Both the position numbers and the translations under genes were made by a program. Shown here piece after piece: positions 8,040 through 17,456 of a DNA stretch of 64,000 bases (position 1 is the first letter of the stretch; each line of letters opens with the position of its first letter). This stretch comes from Bacteroidales bacterium UBA6408 (lineage in GTDB: Bacteria > Bacteroidota > Bacteroidia > Bacteroidales > UBA932). Where the stretch lies: contig DJPQ01000076.1 of NCBI GenBank assembly GCA_002439805.1, forward strand, positions 30,287 to 94,286. The letters are read 5' to 3'. Under the pieces are notes generated by a model, which saw only the letters and a program-made list of their open reading frames with translations, made no database searches and had not been told where the DNA came from.

Positions 8040-9830
8040 TTACATTCTTTCCGGTAACTTGATACCAAGAATATCCATCGCCTTGGTGAGGACACGGGCG
8101 ATGAGCTCGATGAGGCGGAGGCGGAAAGCCAGGACGGCCTTGTTCTCCTCACGCAGAATCGGGGTGTCGTGGTAGTACTGGTTGAACTCCTTGGCAAGCT
8201 CGTAGGCGTAGTTCGCGACGATTGCCGGGGAATGCGCCTCGCCGGCCTCCGCAATCTTGTTAGGGAAATTATTGAGTATCTTCACGATGCGAACCTCCTT
8301 CGGGTTCAGTTCGACATTCTCGGAAACGGACGTCCAGTCGATGCCCTGCGCCTTGGCCTTGCGGAGGATCGACTTGATTCTCGCATGGGTGTATTGGATG
8401 AAAGGTCCCGTGTTGCCGTTGAAGTCGATGCTCTCCTTAGGGTCGAAAAGCATTGTCTTGCGCGGATCAACCTTGATTATGAAGTACTTGAGTGCGCCGA
8501 GAGAGAGCATACGGAATAGTTCGTCCTGCTCCTGCGGGGTCATGTCGTCGAGCTTCCCGAGCTCGAGCGAGGTCTCCTTGGCGGTGTTGTACATCTTCTC
8601 AAGGAGGTCATCGGCATCGACGACCGTTCCCTCGCGGGATTTCATCTTGCCCTCGGGAAGTTCCACCATGCCATATGAAAGATGGTAGATGCTGTCGGCC
8701 CAGTCGAAGCCAAGTTTCTTGAGTATGAGCTTGAGAACCTGAAAATGGTAGTTCTGCTCGTTGCCCACGACATAAATCAGTTCGTCGAGGCTGTATTCCT
8801 CAAAACGGCGCTCGGCGGTGCCGAGATCCTGAGTCATATAGACGGATGTGCCGTCGCTTCTGAGGAGCAGCTTCTTATCAAGGCCGTCTGCGGTTAGGTC
8901 GCACCACACGGAGCCGTCATTGTGACGTTCGAATATTCCCATATCCAGTCCCTTCTGCACGAGGGCCTTGCCGAGCAGATAGGTCTGAGACTCGTAATAT
9001 ATTCTGTCAAAGGATATTCCAAGGTCGGAATAGGTCTTGTCGAAGCCCTGATAGACCCATGAGTTCATCTTCTCCCACAGGGCACGCACCTCAGGATCGC
9101 CCTGCTCCCACTTGAGCAGCATCTCCTGCGCCTCCTTCAGGCTCGGGGCGTTCTTCTCGGCCTCCTCCTTGGGCATTCCCCCCGCGATGAGTTCCTCGAC
9201 TTCCTCCTTGTAGATGTCGTTGAACGCAACATAGCAGTCGCCGACGAGGTGGTCGCCCTTCTTTCCGGAAGTCTCCGGAGTCTCACCGTCCGCAGTCTTG
9301 AGCCATGCGAGCATTGACTTGCAGATGTGGATTCCGCGGTCATTGACGAGATTCACCTTCAGCACCTTGTGACCGTTAGCCTCCAGAAGGCGGGAAACCG
9401 ACCAGCCGAGGAGGTTGTTGCGGACATGACCGAGGTGAAGCGGCTTGTTAGTGTTAGGCGAGGAAAACTCCACCATAATGGTCTTTCCCGTAGCGGGAAG
9501 CTGTCCGAAATCAGCCGTCGCGAAAGCCTCCGCGAACACCTCGTTCCAGTAAATGTTGGAAAGCGAGACATTCAGAAAGCCCTTGACGGTGTTGTAGCCT
9601 CCCACTTCGGGGACATTTTCCAGCATCCACTGCCCTATCGCATTGCCTGTCGCCTCTGGGGCGAGGTGAGACATCTTCAGAAGGGGAAAAACGACCAGCG
9701 TGTAGTCGCCCTCGAACTCTTTCCTTGTAATCTGTACCTGAAGGAGCGAAGCCTCGACTTCCGCTCCCCACAACTGCCTTACAGCTTCGGCCGCACTGCC
9801 GGCGATAAGCTTTTCCGGTGTCAATATCAT
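8040..9830 (-). CDS. argS: Arginyl-tRNA synthetase
   Basis: A 596-residue class I synthetase charging tRNA-Arg. The N-terminal Add-1 domain is followed by the HIGH-type motif HLGH (residues 132-135, context KPLHLGHVRNN), a KMSKS-type motif KMKSREG near residues 391-397, and a C-terminal DALR anticodon-binding domain ending LGIKLPERM. The start MILTPEKLIAG was chosen because the 18 residues before it in frame are not family-like. It converges with the S9 peptidase gene across repeat R3. Confidence 0.97.
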   Translation of the reverse strand: MILTPEKLIAGSAAEAVRQLWGAEVEASLLQVQITRKEFEGDYTLVVFPLLKMSHLAPEATGNAIGQWMLENVPEVGGYNTVKGFLNVSLSNIYWNEVFAEAFATADFGQLPATGKTIMVEFSSPNTNKPLHLGHVRNNLLGWSVSRLLEANGHKVLKVNLVNDRGIHICKSMLAWLKTADGETPETSGKKGDHLVGDCYVAFNDIYKEEVEELIAGGMPKEEAEKNAPSLKEAQEMLLKWEQGDPEVRALWEKMNSWVYQGFDKTYSDLGISFDRIYYESQTYLLGKALVQKGLDMGIFERHNDGSVWCDLTADGLDKKLLLRSDGTSVYMTQDLGTAERRFEEYSLDELIYVVGNEQNYHFQVLKLILKKLGFDWADSIYHLSYGMVELPEGKMKSREGTVVDADDLLEKMYNTAKETSLELGKLDDMTPQEQDELFRMLSLGALKYFIIKVDPRKTMLFDPKESIDFNGNTGPFIQYTHARIKSILRKAKAQGIDWTSVSENVELNPKEVRIVKILNNFPNKIAEAGEAHSPAIVANYAYELAKEFNQYYHDTPILREENKAVLAFRLRLIELIARVLTKAMDILGIKLPERM

Positions 9831-9895
9831 CTTTATGCACTTTTCCGTTGAACAAAACAAACTCACTCCATCCGGCCGGCACACATCCGCCGGTA

Positions 9896-9917
9896 CACGA
9901 ACGAAGTGAGAAAAAAC
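9896..9917 (+). repeat. Partial small dispersed repeat S3
   Basis: CACGAACGAAGTGAGAAA matches the centre of repeats S1 and S2. It lies between argS and rpoD. Confidence 0.45.
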
Positions 9918-9926
9918 TTTTGAAAA

Positions 9927-10787
9927 CTATCCAAGATAGCCTTTCAGCAATTTGCTCCTTGAGTTATTCTTGAGCTTGCGGATGGCCTTCTCCTTAATCT
10001 GGCGCACGCGCTCGCGCGTAAGGCCGAAGCGCTCACCGATCTCCTCAAGGGTCATTTCCTGACATCCGATGCCGAAAAACGACTTTATGATTTCACGCTC
10101 ACGCGGGGCAAGCGTCGAAAGGGCGCGCTCGATTTCCTTGTTCAGAGACTCGTTCACAAGCCCTCTGTCGGCATTCGGAGAATCCGGGTTGATGAGAACG
10201 TCAAGAAGGCTGTTGTCCTCGCCCTCGACGAAAGGTGCATCCACGGAGACATGACGACCGGAAACACGCATCGTGTCGGCAATCTTGTCCTTCGGAACGT
10301 CTATCATCTCGGCAAGCTCCTCGTTTGACGGCTGGCGTTCGTTTTCCTGCTCGAACTTCTGGAGAGCCTTGTTAATCTTGTTCAGCGAGCCCACCTGGTT
10401 CAACGGAAGGCGCACTATCCTCGACTGCTCCGCGAGAGCCTGAAGAATCGACTGGCGAATCCACCACACGGCATATGAAATGAACTTGAAGCCTCTTGTC
10501 TCGTCGAACTTCTCGGCCGCCTTAATCAGCCCGAGGTTGCCCTCGTTGATAAGGTCCGGAAGGCTCAGTCCCTGATTCTGATACTGCTTCGCCACTGAAA
10601 CGACGAACCTGAGGTTCGCGCGCGTAAGTTTTTCAAGGGCAGCCTGGTCGCCTTTCCTGATGCGCTGGGCAAGTTCAACCTCCTCCTCAACTGTAATCAA
10701 ATCTTCCTTACCTATCTCCTGGAGGTACTTGTCGAGCGAGGCCGACTCACGGTTAGTGATTGATTTTGTAATCTTTAGCTGTCTCAT
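9927..10787 (-). CDS. rpoD: Primary RNA polymerase sigma factor (RpoD/SigA, Bacteroidetes short type)
   Basis: A 286-residue housekeeping sigma factor. It has region 1.2 (residues ~10-35, [16 protein letters not shown]), region 2 with [13 protein letters not shown] and [18 protein letters not shown], the -10 recognition helix [14 protein letters not shown], region 3, and region 4.2 [22 protein letters not shown] near the C-terminus. The large N-terminal region 1.1 of proteobacterial RpoD is absent, as is normal in Bacteroidetes, whose promoters have the divergent TTTG/TAnnTTTG form seen throughout this window. It begins 9 bases after the htrA stop on the same strand, so the two are very likely co-transcribed. 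Confidence 0.97.
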   Translation of the reverse strand: MRQLKITKSITNRESASLDKYLQEIGKEDLITVEEEVELAQRIRKGDQAALEKLTRANLRFVVSVAKQYQNQGLSLPDLINEGNLGLIKAAEKFDETRGFKFISYAVWWIRQSILQALAEQSRIVRLPLNQVGSLNKINKALQKFEQENERQPSNEELAEMIDVPKDKIADTMRVSGRHVSVDAPFVEGEDNSLLDVLINPDSPNADRGLVNESLNKEIERALSTLAPREREIIKSFFGIGCQEMTLEEIGERFGLTRERVRQIKEKAIRKLKNNSRSKLLKGYLG

Positions 10788-10796
10788 CTGTTACGA

Positions 10797-11924
10797 TTAT
10801 TTAAACTCCACTTCGAAAGACATTTCAGAACCGTCACGGATAACCTTCACGGAAGTCTTCTCTCCGGGATGGAAGCTGTTCACGGCTTCCTGAACCGACG
10901 CCGATCCGGAAACCTTAATATTCCCTATCTCCACAAGCACGTCACCCGGTCGGAGGCCAGCGGCATCTGCCGCGCTGCCTTTCACTATATCGGTTATATA
11001 TACGCCTTTTACCGACGAAAGTTTCAAATTTCTTGCAATTTCTTCATTCACAGAAGCCATCGAGATTCCGAGCATCGCGCGGTGAACGGTGCCGTAGCTC
11101 ATAAGGTCGTCGGTGATACGCTTCACGATGTTGGATGGAACCGCGAAAGAATAACCCGCGTAAGAGCCTGTCTGAGAAATAATTGCGGTATTGACGCCGA
11201 CAAGCTGCCCTTCCTTGTTCACGAGCGCTCCGCCACTGTTGCCCGGATTCACGGCCGCGTCCGTCTGGATGAAGGACTCAATCTTGAACTCTCCGGAGTA
11301 GTTCGGCATCGTACGTCCCTTTGCGCTGACAATTCCGGCCGTAATGGTTGAGCGGAGGTCATACGGGCTTCCGATTGCTATCACCCACTCGCCGAGGCGG
11401 AGTTTGTCCGAATCCGCAAGCGGAACGACGGGAAGACCGTGCTCCTCAATCTTGATGAGGGCGACGTCGGTCGCGGGGTCGGTCCCCACGAGGGTCGCCG
11501 GGTAAGTGTGGTTGTTGTTCAGTGTGACCTCAATCGACTTGGCTCCGGCAATCACATGGTTGTTCGTCACGATGTAGCCGTCCTCGCGGACGATGACTCC
11601 GGAGCCGCTGCCCTGAACCTCGCGGGAATGAGGGATGCCCTCATATCCGAAGAAGAAGCGGAAAAGCGGACCGGCGTTGCTCACGACCTGCTGGGTGGCC
11701 GTCACCCGTACATACACGACTGCATCTACGCAGGTCTCGGCGGCGAAAGTGAAGTCCGGCCAGTTGTCATTTGAAAGATCCACCGTCCTGAACTTGACGT
11801 CCGTTTCAGCCACGGTAGGCTGCTGTACCTGCTCCGACGAATTTCCGCTGCACTTAACGACGACAAAGGCCGCGGCAGCCCCGCACAGGGCAGACATCAC
11901 GGCATAGAATATCCCTTTTTTCAT
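10797..11924 (-). CDS. Periplasmic trypsin-like serine protease with one PDZ domain (HtrA/DegQ family)
   Basis: A 375-residue envelope quality-control protease. An N-terminal hydrophobic segment (residues ~4-24) is a signal peptide or membrane anchor. The triad is His123 (TNNHVI), Asp153 (PATDVALI) and Ser230 (NPGNSGGA). A single PDZ domain covers about residues 275-370 (GVYITDIVKGSAADAAGLRPGD). I took ATG at 11924 (MKKGIFYAV) as start; an in-frame ATG lies 8 codons upstream. The stop is 9 bases before rpoD, so envelope protease and primary sigma factor likely share a transcript. Confidence 0.94.
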   Translation of the reverse strand: MKKGIFYAVMSALCGAAAAFVVVKCSGNSSEQVQQPTVAETDVKFRTVDLSNDNWPDFTFAAETCVDAVVYVRVTATQQVVSNAGPLFRFFFGYEGIPHSREVQGSGSGVIVREDGYIVTNNHVIAGAKSIEVTLNNNHTYPATLVGTDPATDVALIKIEEHGLPVVPLADSDKLRLGEWVIAIGSPYDLRSTITAGIVSAKGRTMPNYSGEFKIESFIQTDAAVNPGNSGGALVNKEGQLVGVNTAIISQTGSYAGYSFAVPSNIVKRITDDLMSYGTVHRAMLGISMASVNEEIARNLKLSSVKGVYITDIVKGSAADAAGLRPGDVLVEIGNIKVSGSASVQEAVNSFHPGEKTSVKVIRDGSEMSFEVEFK

Positions 11925-12069
11925 AAACCTGTTATTTTTTTTTCTCAATGCTTTGTCCCATACCCGGAACGCGCGAGACCGTTCTACAAGAATCGTACAA
12001 ACCGGGCGACATTTTGACGAAAATATTTGATTTTATCGGAAGAAAGCGATGTTTATGAAGTTTTTTGGT

Positions 12070-12077
12070 TATATTTG
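12070..12077 (+). promoter_or_regulatory. Possible -7 box (TATATTTG) for dnaN
   Basis: TATATTTG matches TAnnTTTG and lies 82 bases before the dnaN start; the expected TTTG about 19 bases upstream is not clear. Confidence 0.5.
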
Positions 12078-12159
12078 TAGGATATATGTGCCCGCGCCTG
12101 CGTTTCCCCGGCATGACGACGGCATATGACGGTAAAACTGATAATTAAATTTTTACGAC

Positions 12160-13281
12160 ATGAATTTCATCATATCAAGCTCTGACCTTCAGAAGGCAGT
12201 CACGGCCGTCTCAAAGGCCATTCCGGCAAAATCGGCCCTCCCGATCCTCGAAGATTTCCTTTTCGAACTGAATCAGACGGGGCTGCGAATCACGGCATCC
12301 GATTCAGAACTCACCCTGAGGACGGAAGTTGAGCCGGAAAGCATCGTCGAGACAGGACGTATGACGGTTCCGGCGAAGCACATCATGGACCTGCTAAAGG
12401 AACTTCCCGACCAGCCGCTGACACTCAGGACGGTCAGCGACTGCGCGTTCGAGTGCAGCTGGTCAAGCGGGGCGTCCACGCTCCCCTACAGGCCTGCCGA
12501 CGACTACCCGCAGATTACGGGAACCGACGAGACCGCAGTAAAGCTGACATTTCCGGCGGCGGAGCTCGTGGAGGGCATCACAAGCACGATTTACGCCACC
12601 GCAGACGACGAAATCCGCCCGGCGATGAACGGCATATTCTTCGACATCGACACGGAATCCACGACGCTCGTAGCCTCTGACGCGCACAAGCTCATCTGCT
12701 ACACGGCAAAGGGAGTGCGGGCATCCGAAAAGGCGTCGTTCATCCTCCACAAGAAGCCTGCGGCAATCCTCAAGACCATCATAGGCAAGGACATCGAGGA
12801 TGTCGAAATCTCCTTTGACGCGAAGAACGCGGAATTCAAGTTCGGACAGACTGTCGTAATCTGCCGCCTCATCGTGGGCAAATACCCTAAGTACCGCGAG
12901 GTCATCCCGCAGAACAACTCCAATGTGCTCAAGATTGACAGGGTTCAGTTCCTCAACACCATCCGGCGCGTATCCGTGTGCGCGAACAGGGCATCGAATC
13001 ACGTGAAGTTCGACATGACCGAGGGCGCGATTGAGGTGTCGGCACAGGACCTCGGGTTCTCGATTGCGGCGCACGAGAAGATTGCGTGCAGCTACGAGGG
13101 GGCGCCTCTCACGATAGGATTCAAGTCACCGTTCATGATTGAGATTCTCTCGAATTTCAGCTGCGGCGAGATTGAGATGAGGTTTCTCGACGACAAGAGG
13201 GCGGCGCTCATCCAGCCGGGAGAGAATGAGCCGGAACGCGAAAAACTTTGTGGCATAATCATGCCAATAATGATATCGTAA
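12160..13281 (+). CDS. dnaN: DNA polymerase III beta subunit (sliding clamp)
   Basis: A 373-residue ring-forming clamp with three successive clamp folds (about residues 1-120, 128-245 and 246-373). The start MNFIISSSDLQKAVTAVSKAIP and the end CGIIMPIMIS closely match the family (usual length 365-380). It tethers the replicative polymerase to DNA. It is not next to dnaA in this window. Repeat R4 starts right after the stop, and a DEDDh exonuclease gene follows in the same direction. Confidence 0.97.
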   Translation: MNFIISSSDLQKAVTAVSKAIPAKSALPILEDFLFELNQTGLRITASDSELTLRTEVEPESIVETGRMTVPAKHIMDLLKELPDQPLTLRTVSDCAFECSWSSGASTLPYRPADDYPQITGTDETAVKLTFPAAELVEGITSTIYATADDEIRPAMNGIFFDIDTESTTLVASDAHKLICYTAKGVRASEKASFILHKKPAAILKTIIGKDIEDVEISFDAKNAEFKFGQTVVICRLIVGKYPKYREVIPQNNSNVLKIDRVQFLNTIRRVSVCANRASNHVKFDMTEGAIEVSAQDLGFSIAAHEKIACSYEGAPLTIGFKSPFMIEILSNFSCGEIEMRFLDDKRAALIQPGENEPEREKLCGIIMPIMIS

Positions 13282-13394
13282 TTCCATAAAACGGCCGTCT
13301 GCTTCGTTGGACTTCGATAAATCAAATCCTCACAACCATAAGGTTGCTCCGGTTTGATTTTCTCGTCCGCCTTGCATCTGACCATTTTATGAAA
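13282..13394 (+). repeat. Nested-hairpin intergenic repeat R4
   Basis: Outer arms TTCCATAAAACGG / CCATTTTATGAAA, middle arms AAATCAAA / TTTGATTT, tip CCTCACAACC-ATAA-GGTTGCTCCGG. It begins immediately after the dnaN stop (13279-13281). Confidence 0.9.
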
Positions 13395-13418
13395 TCACGT
13401 GACTAAGCACTTATATAT

Positions 13419-14342
13419 ATGAAATTAAATTTGGAGAAGCCGGTGGTCTTCTTTGACATCGAGAGCACCGGGCTTAATATACCTTCGGACTCGATAATCG
13501 AGCTCTGTTTCGTCAAGGTTTTCCCGGACGGGGAAAGGAGGGTCAAGACCTGGAGGGTCTGCCCCTGGGACTATGTGAACAACTGCCAGAGACCGATTGA
13601 CCCGAGTGCTATGGCGGTGCACGGAATCACTGACGAGGAGCTGAAGGATGAGCCGAAGTTCTGGGAAATCGCGGATGAGGTCGTGGACTGGCTGAAGGAT
13701 TCCGAACTCGGAGGATACAACTCGCAGAAGTTCGACCTGCCGATGCTCGCTGAAGAGATTGAGAGGACAAGGGTTTTCAAGCACAAAGCTCTCGACATAG
13801 ACCTTCACTCAAAGAAAATGATTGACGCTCAGCTTATTTATTTTGCCTATGAACCGCGCAACCTCAAGGCCGCACACAGGTTCTACTGCGGCTGCGATTT
13901 CGAGAACGCGCACGCCGCGGAGGCGGATGTGCTTGCGACGGTCGAGGTCGTGGAGGCACAGCTTGACAAGTATTCCACAGCCGATCCGGACAAGGGCTAC
14001 CCGGTGCTTAAGAATGACCTGAACGCTCTGTCAGGATTCGTCAAGACAAGATACGTCGATTTTGCCGGCCGTCTGATTCTCAGCGACAAGGGTGAACCTG
14101 AGGTGAATTTCGGAAAGTACAAGGGAAAGTCAGCGAAATGGGTCTATGAGAACGACCCGTCCTATTTCAGCTGGATTGACAGGGGCGATTTCATGCTTGA
14201 CACGAAGCATCAGTTCGCGAAGCTGAAGGAGCAGTTCGAAGCGGAGAAGCGCGATGCCATGCGCAAGCCGCTCAGCGAAAGCGAGACTGCGGATGCGGCG
14301 GCAGCGCTGAAGGAACGGTTCGGCAGCGGACGGTTATTCTAA
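13419..14342 (+). CDS. DnaQ-like DEDDh 3'-5' exonuclease with C-terminal DUF3820-like segment
   Basis: A 307-residue nuclease. Exo I is FFDIEST with Asp13 and Glu15; the second motif is YNSQKFDLPML; Exo III has His165 and Asp170 (HAAEADVLAT). After the nuclease core, residues ~225-260 carry FGKYKGKSAKWV...PSYFSWI, a motif typical of DUF3820-type tails. Its place behind dnaN suggests a role in proofreading or repair, but in Bacteroidetes the replicative exonuclease activity may come from other proteins, so this is inference. It ends only 11 bases before the next gene. Confidence 0.9.
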   Translation: MKLNLEKPVVFFDIESTGLNIPSDSIIELCFVKVFPDGERRVKTWRVCPWDYVNNCQRPIDPSAMAVHGITDEELKDEPKFWEIADEVVDWLKDSELGGYNSQKFDLPMLAEEIERTRVFKHKALDIDLHSKKMIDAQLIYFAYEPRNLKAAHRFYCGCDFENAHAAEADVLATVEVVEAQLDKYSTADPDKGYPVLKNDLNALSGFVKTRYVDFAGRLILSDKGEPEVNFGKYKGKSAKWVYENDPSYFSWIDRGDFMLDTKHQFAKLKEQFEAEKRDAMRKPLSESETADAAAALKERFGSGRLF

Positions 14343-14353
14343 AAACTGGAAAT

Positions 14354-14995
14354 ATGAATATCGTTGTGAAACATCTGGACGGAACCTGCACTTGCAGGCC
14401 GGACACGACATGGGAGCGCGAGAACAAGGACATATATGCGATCCCGGCAGTGAGAGCCTACAAATACACTCCAGTTCTCTTTGTCCGCGTGAGCAAGGCC
14501 GGCAAATGCGTCGGCTACAAGTTCGCCTCACGCTACTATGACGGCTTTAATTTCGGAGTGCTGCTCTACGGCGGTCTTCCGTCCGGAACCGCCGCAGATG
14601 ATTCTGCCGTTGATGACTCCGCCGCAGAAAGCACATCGGGAACCGGCACGGCAAAAGCCGACTGGCTGCACTGGTCGTCATGCCTCGACCACAGTTCAAT
14701 ACTCCCCTTCCCGCTCTACAATCCTGTGGTGCTTGAAAATGATGAAAAAGAATTCACTCTGAAAAAAAACGGAACAGTGCTGTTCAGCACAGAGGAAGGA
14801 AGCGCCGAAATGATAGAGAATGCAATCGCCGAAGCCTCGGAGCTTGTCTCGCTGCGAATCGGTGATATCATCGCCATCGAACTCCAAGAGCCGCTTCCGC
14901 TGGCTGAAAGGCCGTCCGGCAACACAGGACAGGACTGCCTTCTGGTCGGGAACTTCCTCGAAACGGAAACTTTCCGCCACCAGATTATCTTCTGA
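14354..14995 (+). CDS. Conserved-looking protein of unknown function, weak resemblance to FAH-fold enzymes
   Basis: A 213-residue soluble protein with no signal peptide. Residues ~50-70 (GYKFASRYYDGFNFG) and the pattern FTLKKNGTVLFS...LRIGDIIAIELQEP loosely recall fumarylacetoacetate-hydrolase folds, which have a similar GD-I-x-TGTPSG loop, but the metal ligands expected of that family are not evident. A low-complexity Asp/Ser/Ala insert (about residues 79-98) breaks the domain. It follows the exonuclease gene by 11 bases and converges with the tmRNA gene, ending 5 bases from it. Function not recognised. Confidence 0.75.
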   Translation: MNIVVKHLDGTCTCRPDTTWERENKDIYAIPAVRAYKYTPVLFVRVSKAGKCVGYKFASRYYDGFNFGVLLYGGLPSGTAADDSAVDDSAAESTSGTGTAKADWLHWSSCLDHSSILPFPLYNPVVLENDEKEFTLKKNGTVLFSTEEGSAEMIENAIAEASELVSLRIGDIIAIELQEPLPLAERPSGNTGQDCLLVGNFLETETFRHQIIF

Positions 14996-14999
14996 TTTG

Positions 15000-15400
15000 T
15001 GGAGATGGGCGGACTCGAACCGCCGTCCAAACACCGCACCGGGTGGCTTTCTACACGCTTATCCGTCCTTTGTTTTTCGACCGCTGCCTGCCGGAAGGCT
15101 GGCTAACAGCGGCTTATCGGCTTAGGCTTGGCGACACTCAGCCGAGTCGGTGTCGGGCAGGCCGTTTGGAATGATACCCCATGAGACAGGACAGAACAGC
15201 CGGAAAAGCCTGTCGGGATACTCGTCCCCGGAGCAGCCTTGGCCCCGGAGATTAAGCCGTTCTACTTGGTAGGACTAGGCAGCGAGTGCATAAGAGTTGT
15301 TGCCAACTAATTGTTCGGAAGCTGAGATTAACGGGCAAACCTCCGACGCCCGGCGTGCTTACCGTCCAATGTCAGATGCTGTCAAAACCAAAACATCCCC
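15000..15400 (-). ncRNA. ssrA: Transfer-messenger RNA (tmRNA)
   Basis: About 401 nt. The 5' end GGGGATG (from 15400) pairs with CATCTCC at the 3' end to form the acceptor stem, and the T-arm GGTTCGAGTCC is intact. CCA is not encoded. The peptide tag is read at 15322-15275: GCT TCC GAA CAA ... GCA CTC GCT GCC TAG, giving ASEQLVGNNSYALAA, which ends in the usual YALAA degradation signal. The molecule rescues stalled ribosomes with SmpB. A near-perfect promoter lies upstream; the mature 5' end would be made by RNase P. Confidence 0.97.
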
Positions 15401-15415
15401 ATTGCGATAAGACCG

Positions 15416-15447
15416 CAAATATATATCGGTTTTATATAAAAACCAAA
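15416..15447 (-). promoter_or_regulatory. Promoter of the tmRNA gene
   Basis: On the minus strand TTTG (15447-15444), a 20-base spacer and TATATTTG (15423-15416) match the Bacteroidetes consensus. The mature RNA starts 15 bases further on. Confidence 0.8.
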
Positions 15448-15501
15448 TTTTTCTGAAAAAAAATCGACACAAAACAATCCCCCAGACGGTGTCGTCTTTC
15501 T

Positions 15502-16749
15502 CTATCGGCCGCGCTTCTGTGCCTTGACAAATGCCGGGACCGCAGCCTTCCTTGAAACGCCCTTCTTCGCAAACGACGGACAGATAGCCCTACTCAGACG
15601 GCCTTTAGCATATGAAGACTGCACGGAAGCGGACTCAGTTGCCGGTTGAGTACCATCTACATACTCAAGTTTTGCCGTGAACTTGCCGCTGACAGTGGCA
15701 TTCATATCAGAATCCTCAAAAGTGAGGTCAACCGTATAGTTATCTCCGTCGCGAGAAACCTTTGCGGAACCGCTTGTCGCGGCATAATACTCTGCCTCAG
15801 TTTCGCCAAAGAACCACGTGCCAATGCAATAACTCTCATCATTAAGATATCCACATAGCATACTGAACGGAAGGAGTTTTCCGTCCGAAATGTCTAAATA
15901 CTCGTAAGTTCCGTCCGGTACAGCCGTAGTCGCTGATCCCGATGTTATAAGCTCAAGAGCGAGGAAACTGGCATCATCATCCGTCAAATCAAGAGGTCCG
16001 TTGCCAATGTAGAACACCCAATCCGCGTAATCCGCCTGGTCAGCACCAAAAGCCTGCCCAAAATAATAAGCATAGCCCTGATTGAGAGCATCAAGGGAAA
16101 TCATAACTTCTTCCGTCGGGGTGTCACCACCGTCATCGTCACCGTCATTGTCCGAAATGTCATAAAATGCAAGCTGACCGCCGTAATTGAAGACAAATGT
16201 CCCGGCAGAGGTCTCGAACGTCCCGACAATGTCATAGGAGGAACCGCTTGTCTTGACGGAAATTGAGCCGCCGGTTACAGGATAATAGACACCTTTGACC
16301 TTTGAGCTCGCGCGATAATAGACATAAGACGAGGATATGTTTCCATCCTCGTCTGTATCACCAAGATAGAAGCAATAGTCTTCCGGCATATTTTTTTTAT
16401 ATGAGTAATATTCCCCCTGAAGAATACGCATAGGATTTCCTCCGTTAGCAGGAGTGTTCATGTCAACTAGGACAGCGGCTCCGACGCCAGTATATCCGCT
16501 CTCAACCATCTCAACCCCTTCCGGCTGGAGAGAAAGGAGATACATATCATAATCCAAGGCATTACCGTTACCGTCCGCACCTACGCCGCAGAAATAGCCT
16601 ACGGCCTCGGCGGCCTCAAATGTCAGCTCCGCCCCGTCTCCGCCGTCCTGATTGGAATTGTCGCCATTCTGAGGCGTCCTCTCCTTATCGCAGGAGATAA
16701 GCCCGCCCAATGCGGCAGCAGCCGCAAAAATCATCAAACATCTTTTCAT
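15502..16749 (-). CDS. Lipoprotein of unknown function
   Basis: A 415-residue protein with a lipoprotein signal peptide (MKRCLMIFAAAAALGGLISC, cysteine at residue 20) followed by an Asn/Gly/Asp-rich linker, so it should be membrane-anchored and probably surface or periplasm facing. Two related halves are suggested by repeated phrases such as YAYYFGQAFG and GYFCGVGADG, each followed by YLL-S-L or LALELI strands, and by FNYGG/DLTFEDS strands. The C-terminus is basic (RKAAVPAFVKAQKRGR). No enzymatic motif is evident; Bacteroidetes genomes carry many such beta-rich lipoproteins. Confidence 0.8.
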   Translation of the reverse strand: MKRCLMIFAAAAALGGLISCDKERTPQNGDNSNQDGGDGAELTFEAAEAVGYFCGVGADGNGNALDYDMYLLSLQPEGVEMVESGYTGVGAAVLVDMNTPANGGNPMRILQGEYYSYKKNMPEDYCFYLGDTDEDGNISSSYVYYRASSKVKGVYYPVTGGSISVKTSGSSYDIVGTFETSAGTFVFNYGGQLAFYDISDNDGDDDGGDTPTEEVMISLDALNQGYAYYFGQAFGADQADYADWVFYIGNGPLDLTDDDASFLALELITSGSATTAVPDGTYEYLDISDGKLLPFSMLCGYLNDESYCIGTWFFGETEAEYYAATSGSAKVSRDGDNYTVDLTFEDSDMNATVSGKFTAKLEYVDGTQPATESASVQSSYAKGRLSRAICPSFAKKGVSRKAAVPAFVKAQKRGR

Positions 16750-16851
16750 TTTATACCGTTTTGTGTTTTATTGTCATCCATAAGAAGCCACTCATACCAG
16801 ATGTTTCAGCCCGGAACAATGACGAACCGGACACATCCGGAATTGGACACG

Positions 16852-16889
16852 AAAAAAGCGGAAGCGTTTAATGCACACTTCCGTTTTTT
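16852..16889 (-). terminator. Terminator after the bactofilin gene
   Basis: On the minus strand CGGAAG - 13-nt loop - CTTCCG followed by CTTTTTT; the mirror A/T runs make it potentially bidirectional. Confidence 0.7.
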
Positions 16890-16918
16890 ACAAAAGCCGA
16901 AGAATAATTCTACGCTGC

Positions 16919-17305
16919 CTACAGCTTCGCGGTCTTAGGGTCCGAAGCCGCAGGCTGCTTGCGGAGCATCTTGCAGGTCCCGTCAAACGACGCCCCAAGC
17001 TCTACCGCAATCTTGGCGACCTCAAGGTCGCCCTTCACCTCGCAGGCGGACTTGAGCGACAGGATGTCACGCACTGTGAGGCTGCCCTCAACCTTGCCGA
17101 ACACATCGGCGTTCTCGCAGAGCACCTCGCCCTTCACGAACGCCCCCTCGCCGACCACGACACGTCCCGTGGTTGAAATCTTTCCGTCAAAAGTGCCGTC
17201 AATCCTGATGTCCGACCTCGACTCTATCTCGCCCTTGAAAACGGTCCCCGCCGAAATCCGGCTCACCGCATTTATATTGCCCGCAGGCTGTTCCTTAGCT
17301 GCCAT
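16919..17305 (-). CDS. Bactofilin-type polymer-forming cytoskeletal protein (DUF583)
   Basis: A 128-residue protein whose whole centre is a right-handed beta-helix repeat: ISAGTVFKGEIESRSDIRIDG, GKISTTGRVVVGEGAFVKGE, ADVFGKVEGSLTVRDILSL and so on, with hydrophobic residues every second position. Short polar tails flank it. Bactofilins polymerise without nucleotides and position cell-wall or envelope machinery. I chose ATG at 17305 (MAAKEQPAG); the upstream in-frame extension would run into repeat R5. It lies downstream of secA, with repeat R5 between. Confidence 0.9.
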   Translation of the reverse strand: MAAKEQPAGNINAVSRISAGTVFKGEIESRSDIRIDGTFDGKISTTGRVVVGEGAFVKGEVLCENADVFGKVEGSLTVRDILSLKSACEVKGDLEVAKIAVELGASFDGTCKMLRKQPAASDPKTAKL

Positions 17306-17334
17306 TGTTTCGATTTTTAGAATATTCGATAATA

Positions 17335-17452
17335 GGAATTGAATAAAAAGGATGATTGCAAGGCTTGCGAGGAGTTCAAACCGCAGCAACCTGATGGTTG
17401 TGAGGATTTGGACGACGAGCGTAACGCAGCAAGCGCCTTTTTATTCAGTTCC
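17335..17452 (-). repeat. Nested-hairpin intergenic repeat R5
   Basis: Outer arms GGAATTGAATAAAAAGG / CCTTTTTATTCAGTTCC; in its own orientation the middle arms are GTCCAAA / TTTGAAC and the tip is CCTCACAACC-ATCA-GGTTGCTGCGG. It starts 4 bases after the secA stop and points with secA. Confidence 0.9.
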
Positions 17453-17456
17453 GTCG

